Shown: piece by piece, positions 62,281 through 64,000 of the stretch
Numbering within the stretch: position 1 is the stretch's first letter
How the letters are laid out: the number at the start of each line of letters is the position of its first letter
Source: Daejeonia sp002484105
GTDB lineage: Bacteria; Bacteroidota; Bacteroidia; Flavobacteriales; Weeksellaceae
DNA length: 64,000 bases
Assembly: GCF_051175565.1 (NCBI RefSeq)
Contig: NZ_CP195105.1
Span: 1,426,001-1,490,000 of the forward strand
Direction: 5' to 3'
Position numbers and translations under genes: made by a program
Notes under the pieces: model-generated
What the model was told of the DNA's origin: nothing
The model's input: only the letters and a program-made list of their open reading frames with translations
The model's database searches: none

Positions 62281-63471
62281 ATGGACAATACACTCGTATC
62301 CGGTACTTCAAAAGCTTTCCAGAATGAATTTGGGAGCCTTCCGGAGCATATTTTTCTCTCGCCTGGGCGCATCAATATCATCGGCGAACATATAGATTAC
62401 AATAATGGTTATGTACTTCCTGCAGCCATAGACAAATACATCTGTTTTGCCGTCAGCGAACTGAAGGAAGGCGAAAACAGCGTGTTTTATGCGGTGGATA
62501 TGGAAGATCGTTATAATGTAGCGCACGCGCAGGAACTTCAGCCCCTGAAAGACGAACACACATGGGCGAATTATCTGTTAGGAGTTTTGAATCAGTTGAA
62601 TATTCGGGGGATGAAAACCCGCCCCGTCCAGATTGCGTTCAGCAGCAGCATTCCTATCGGTGCGGGGATATCTTCTTCAGCCGCGCTGGAGTGTGGCTTT
62701 GCCTTTGCCCTGAACGAGATTTTCCAGCTTGGACTTTCCAAGAAAGATCTGGCACTGATCGGACAGAAGTCCGAACATACCTTTGCGGGAGTCAACTGTG
62801 GTATCATGGATCAGTTTGCATCGGTTTTCGGGCAAAAAGAGAAAGTAATCAAACTCGACTGCGACACACTGGATTATGAATATTTCGATGCGCATCTTGG
62901 GGAGAATACGCTGGTGCTTCTGGACAGCTGTGTGAAACATACACTGCTCACTTCCGGCTACAACCAGATTCGCAGGCAGGTGGAAGAAGGTTTGGAAATC
63001 ATCAAACAGAACAATCCTAATGTTGAAAACTGGCGCGATGTGACACATGATATGGTGGAAAATCTTCGTGAACGTCTCGGTGAATCGGTCTACGAAAAAA
63101 GCATCTTTGTGGTCGATGAAATCAGCAGGGTGGGAGAGGCAGCAGATGCTCTTCAGAAAGGAAACTTCGGAAAGCTTGGGGCGCTGCTTTCAGCAACACA
63201 TCACGGACTGTCCCGCCAATACGGTGTTAGCTGTGAAGAACTGGATTTTCTTGTAGAGGAAGTTTTGAAAATGGATGGCGTACTCGGTGCCCGGATGATG
63301 GGCGGCGGCTTTGGCGGATGCTCTCTCAACCTGATCCGGAAAGACAAAGCAGAGGAAGTCATCAGCAACATCAGCAACCTTTACAAAAAGCAGTTTGATA
63401 TTAATCTGAAAGTTTATCCGGTGAATATCTCAGAAGGAACCTCAAAATATACACAGCATGCAGAAGTTTAG
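62281..63471 (+). CDS. galK: Galactokinase
   Basis: A 396-residue GHMP kinase phosphorylating galactose in the Leloir pathway. Motif 1 SPGRINIIGEHIDYNNGYVLPAAI (galactose site), motif 2 IPIGAGISSSAALE (ATP P-loop) and motif 3 GARMMGGGFGGCSLN are all intact. Length is normal. Overlaps galT by 14 bp, indicating a gal operon. Its sugar products could feed envelope glycans, but nothing ties it to the distant polysaccharide cluster. Confidence 0.95.
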   Translation: MDNTLVSGTSKAFQNEFGSLPEHIFLSPGRINIIGEHIDYNNGYVLPAAIDKYICFAVSELKEGENSVFYAVDMEDRYNVAHAQELQPLKDEHTWANYLLGVLNQLNIRGMKTRPVQIAFSSSIPIGAGISSSAALECGFAFALNEIFQLGLSKKDLALIGQKSEHTFAGVNCGIMDQFASVFGQKEKVIKLDCDTLDYEYFDAHLGENTLVLLDSCVKHTLLTSGYNQIRRQVEEGLEIIKQNNPNVENWRDVTHDMVENLRERLGESVYEKSIFVVDEISRVGEAADALQKGNFGKLGALLSATHHGLSRQYGVSCEELDFLVEEVLKMDGVLGARMMGGGFGGCSLNLIRKDKAEEVISNISNLYKKQFDINLKVYPVNISEGTSKYTQHAEV

Positions 63472-64000
63472 CCGGCAGGATCATCCACACCGAAGATACA
63501 ATCCGCTTCTGGGCGAATGGATACTGGTTTCCCCGCAGCGGGCAAAACGTCCCTGGCAGGGACAACAGGAAAAAAACGTCGAAGAGGAACGTCCAAAACA
63601 CGATCCTCACTGCTATCTGTGTGCCGGAAACGAGCGGATCAATGGTGGGCGGAATCCTGATTACAAAGGAACATATGTTTTTGACAATGATTTTCCGGCA
63701 TTGTTGCAGGAAGAAGTTTCTTTTATAAAAGAATGTGGTGGAAACAGCTTTTTCCGCCTGAAACCGGAACGCGGGATCAATAAAGTGATTTGTTTTTCGG
63801 AAGACCACAGCCTTACGCTTCCGCTGATGGATGTAGAAGCCGTGAGGAAAGTAGTAGACGTCTGGCAGAAAGAATACCGGGAACTGGGCAGCCTGGAGTA
63901 TATCAACCATGTACAGATTTTTGAGAACAAGGGCAGTGCAATGGGATGCAGCAATCCCCATCCGCACGGGCAGATCTGGGCACAGTCGGATATCCCGAGT
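63458..64000 (+). CDS. galT: Galactose-1-phosphate uridylyltransferase, partial (runs off window)
   Basis: Open from ATG 63458 to the window end (181 codons). It shows RRYNPLLGEWILVSPQRAKRP, the zinc-site CYLC (C52, C55), GNERINGGRNPDYKGTYVFDNDFP and the active-site SNPHPHGQIW (H168, H170 nucleophile). GalT swaps UMP between UDP-glucose and galactose-1-phosphate. Starts within the end of galK. Confidence 0.95.
   Translation, partial: MQKFSRQDHPHRRYNPLLGEWILVSPQRAKRPWQGQQEKNVEEERPKHDPHCYLCAGNERINGGRNPDYKGTYVFDNDFPALLQEEVSFIKECGGNSFFRLKPERGINKVICFSEDHSLTLPLMDVEAVRKVVDVWQKEYRELGSLEYINHVQIFENKGSAMGCSNPHPHGQIWAQSDIPS

Overview
The window looks like a chromosome segment of a Flavobacteriia bacterium, most likely Weeksellaceae (Chryseobacterium-like). 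The signs are TAnnTTTG -7 promoter elements, AT-rich ribosome-binding leaders instead of strong Shine-Dalgarno sites, an S16 protein with a long Ala/Glu-rich tail, and gene families typical of the phylum. Genus and species cannot be fixed by eye.

Layout. (1) 1-3600: repeat-rich DNA and a ParE/RelE-type toxin-antitoxin locus whose toxin gene is split by two IS4-family elements standing side by side and sharing one 9-bp target (three copies of AAATTAAAT). (2) 3738-22379: a surface/exopolysaccharide cluster, all on the plus strand: Wza-like export lipoprotein, Wzc-like co-polymerase/kinase, Wzx-like flippase, eight glycosyltransferases, a hexapeptide acetyltransferase and a Wzy/EpsG-like polymerase, mostly joined by 4-bp ATGA overlaps. 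It is interrupted at 13187-15715 by a palindrome array holding two tandem copies of a REP-associated tyrosine transposase (RAYT) gene, and at 18017-19309 by a mosaic of dispersed palindromes with a small GIY-YIG gene. (3) 22380-31899: more repeats, an orphan PD-(D/E)XK-like protein, a frameshifted aminoglycoside-phosphotransferase-family gene, an acyl-CoA synthetase, a GreA/GreB-like protein, a nitroreductase and an NHEJ operon (Ku, LigD) in which ligD appears split by a one-base frameshift. (4) 32220-37088: rpsA and the anaerobic ribonucleotide reductase pair nrdD-nrdG. (5) 37115-43865: a third IS4 element, an mgtA-type Mg2+ ATPase broken by an amber codon, and a second copy of the first IS carrying the second IS nested inside its transposase gene. 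(6) 44161-53802: DyP peroxidase and its encapsulin shell, rpsP-rimM, a LysR regulator beside a YeiH-type exporter, two methyltransferases, a glycosyltransferase and an amidase. (7) 53899-54182: tRNA-Ser(GCT), tRNA-Pro(TGG) and tRNA-Arg(TCT). (8) 54184-61828: a compact 7.6-kb integrative element in the 3' end of tRNA-Arg, bounded by 49-bp direct repeats, with integrase, excisionase-like HTH protein, D5/P4-type primase-helicase, DUF6371-like protein and a terminase-small-subunit-like protein. It resembles a P4-like phage satellite. (9) 61829-64000: a transposase relic, then galK and the start of galT.

The most unusual structures are the RAYT/palindrome array, which carries the palindrome inside the transposase gene and repeats the first codons of the next glycosyltransferase several times, and the satellite-like element in tRNA-Arg. 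Four genes (toxin, ligD, mgtA, phosphotransferase) look broken, which together with the fresh IS copies suggests a recently active, decaying genome region.
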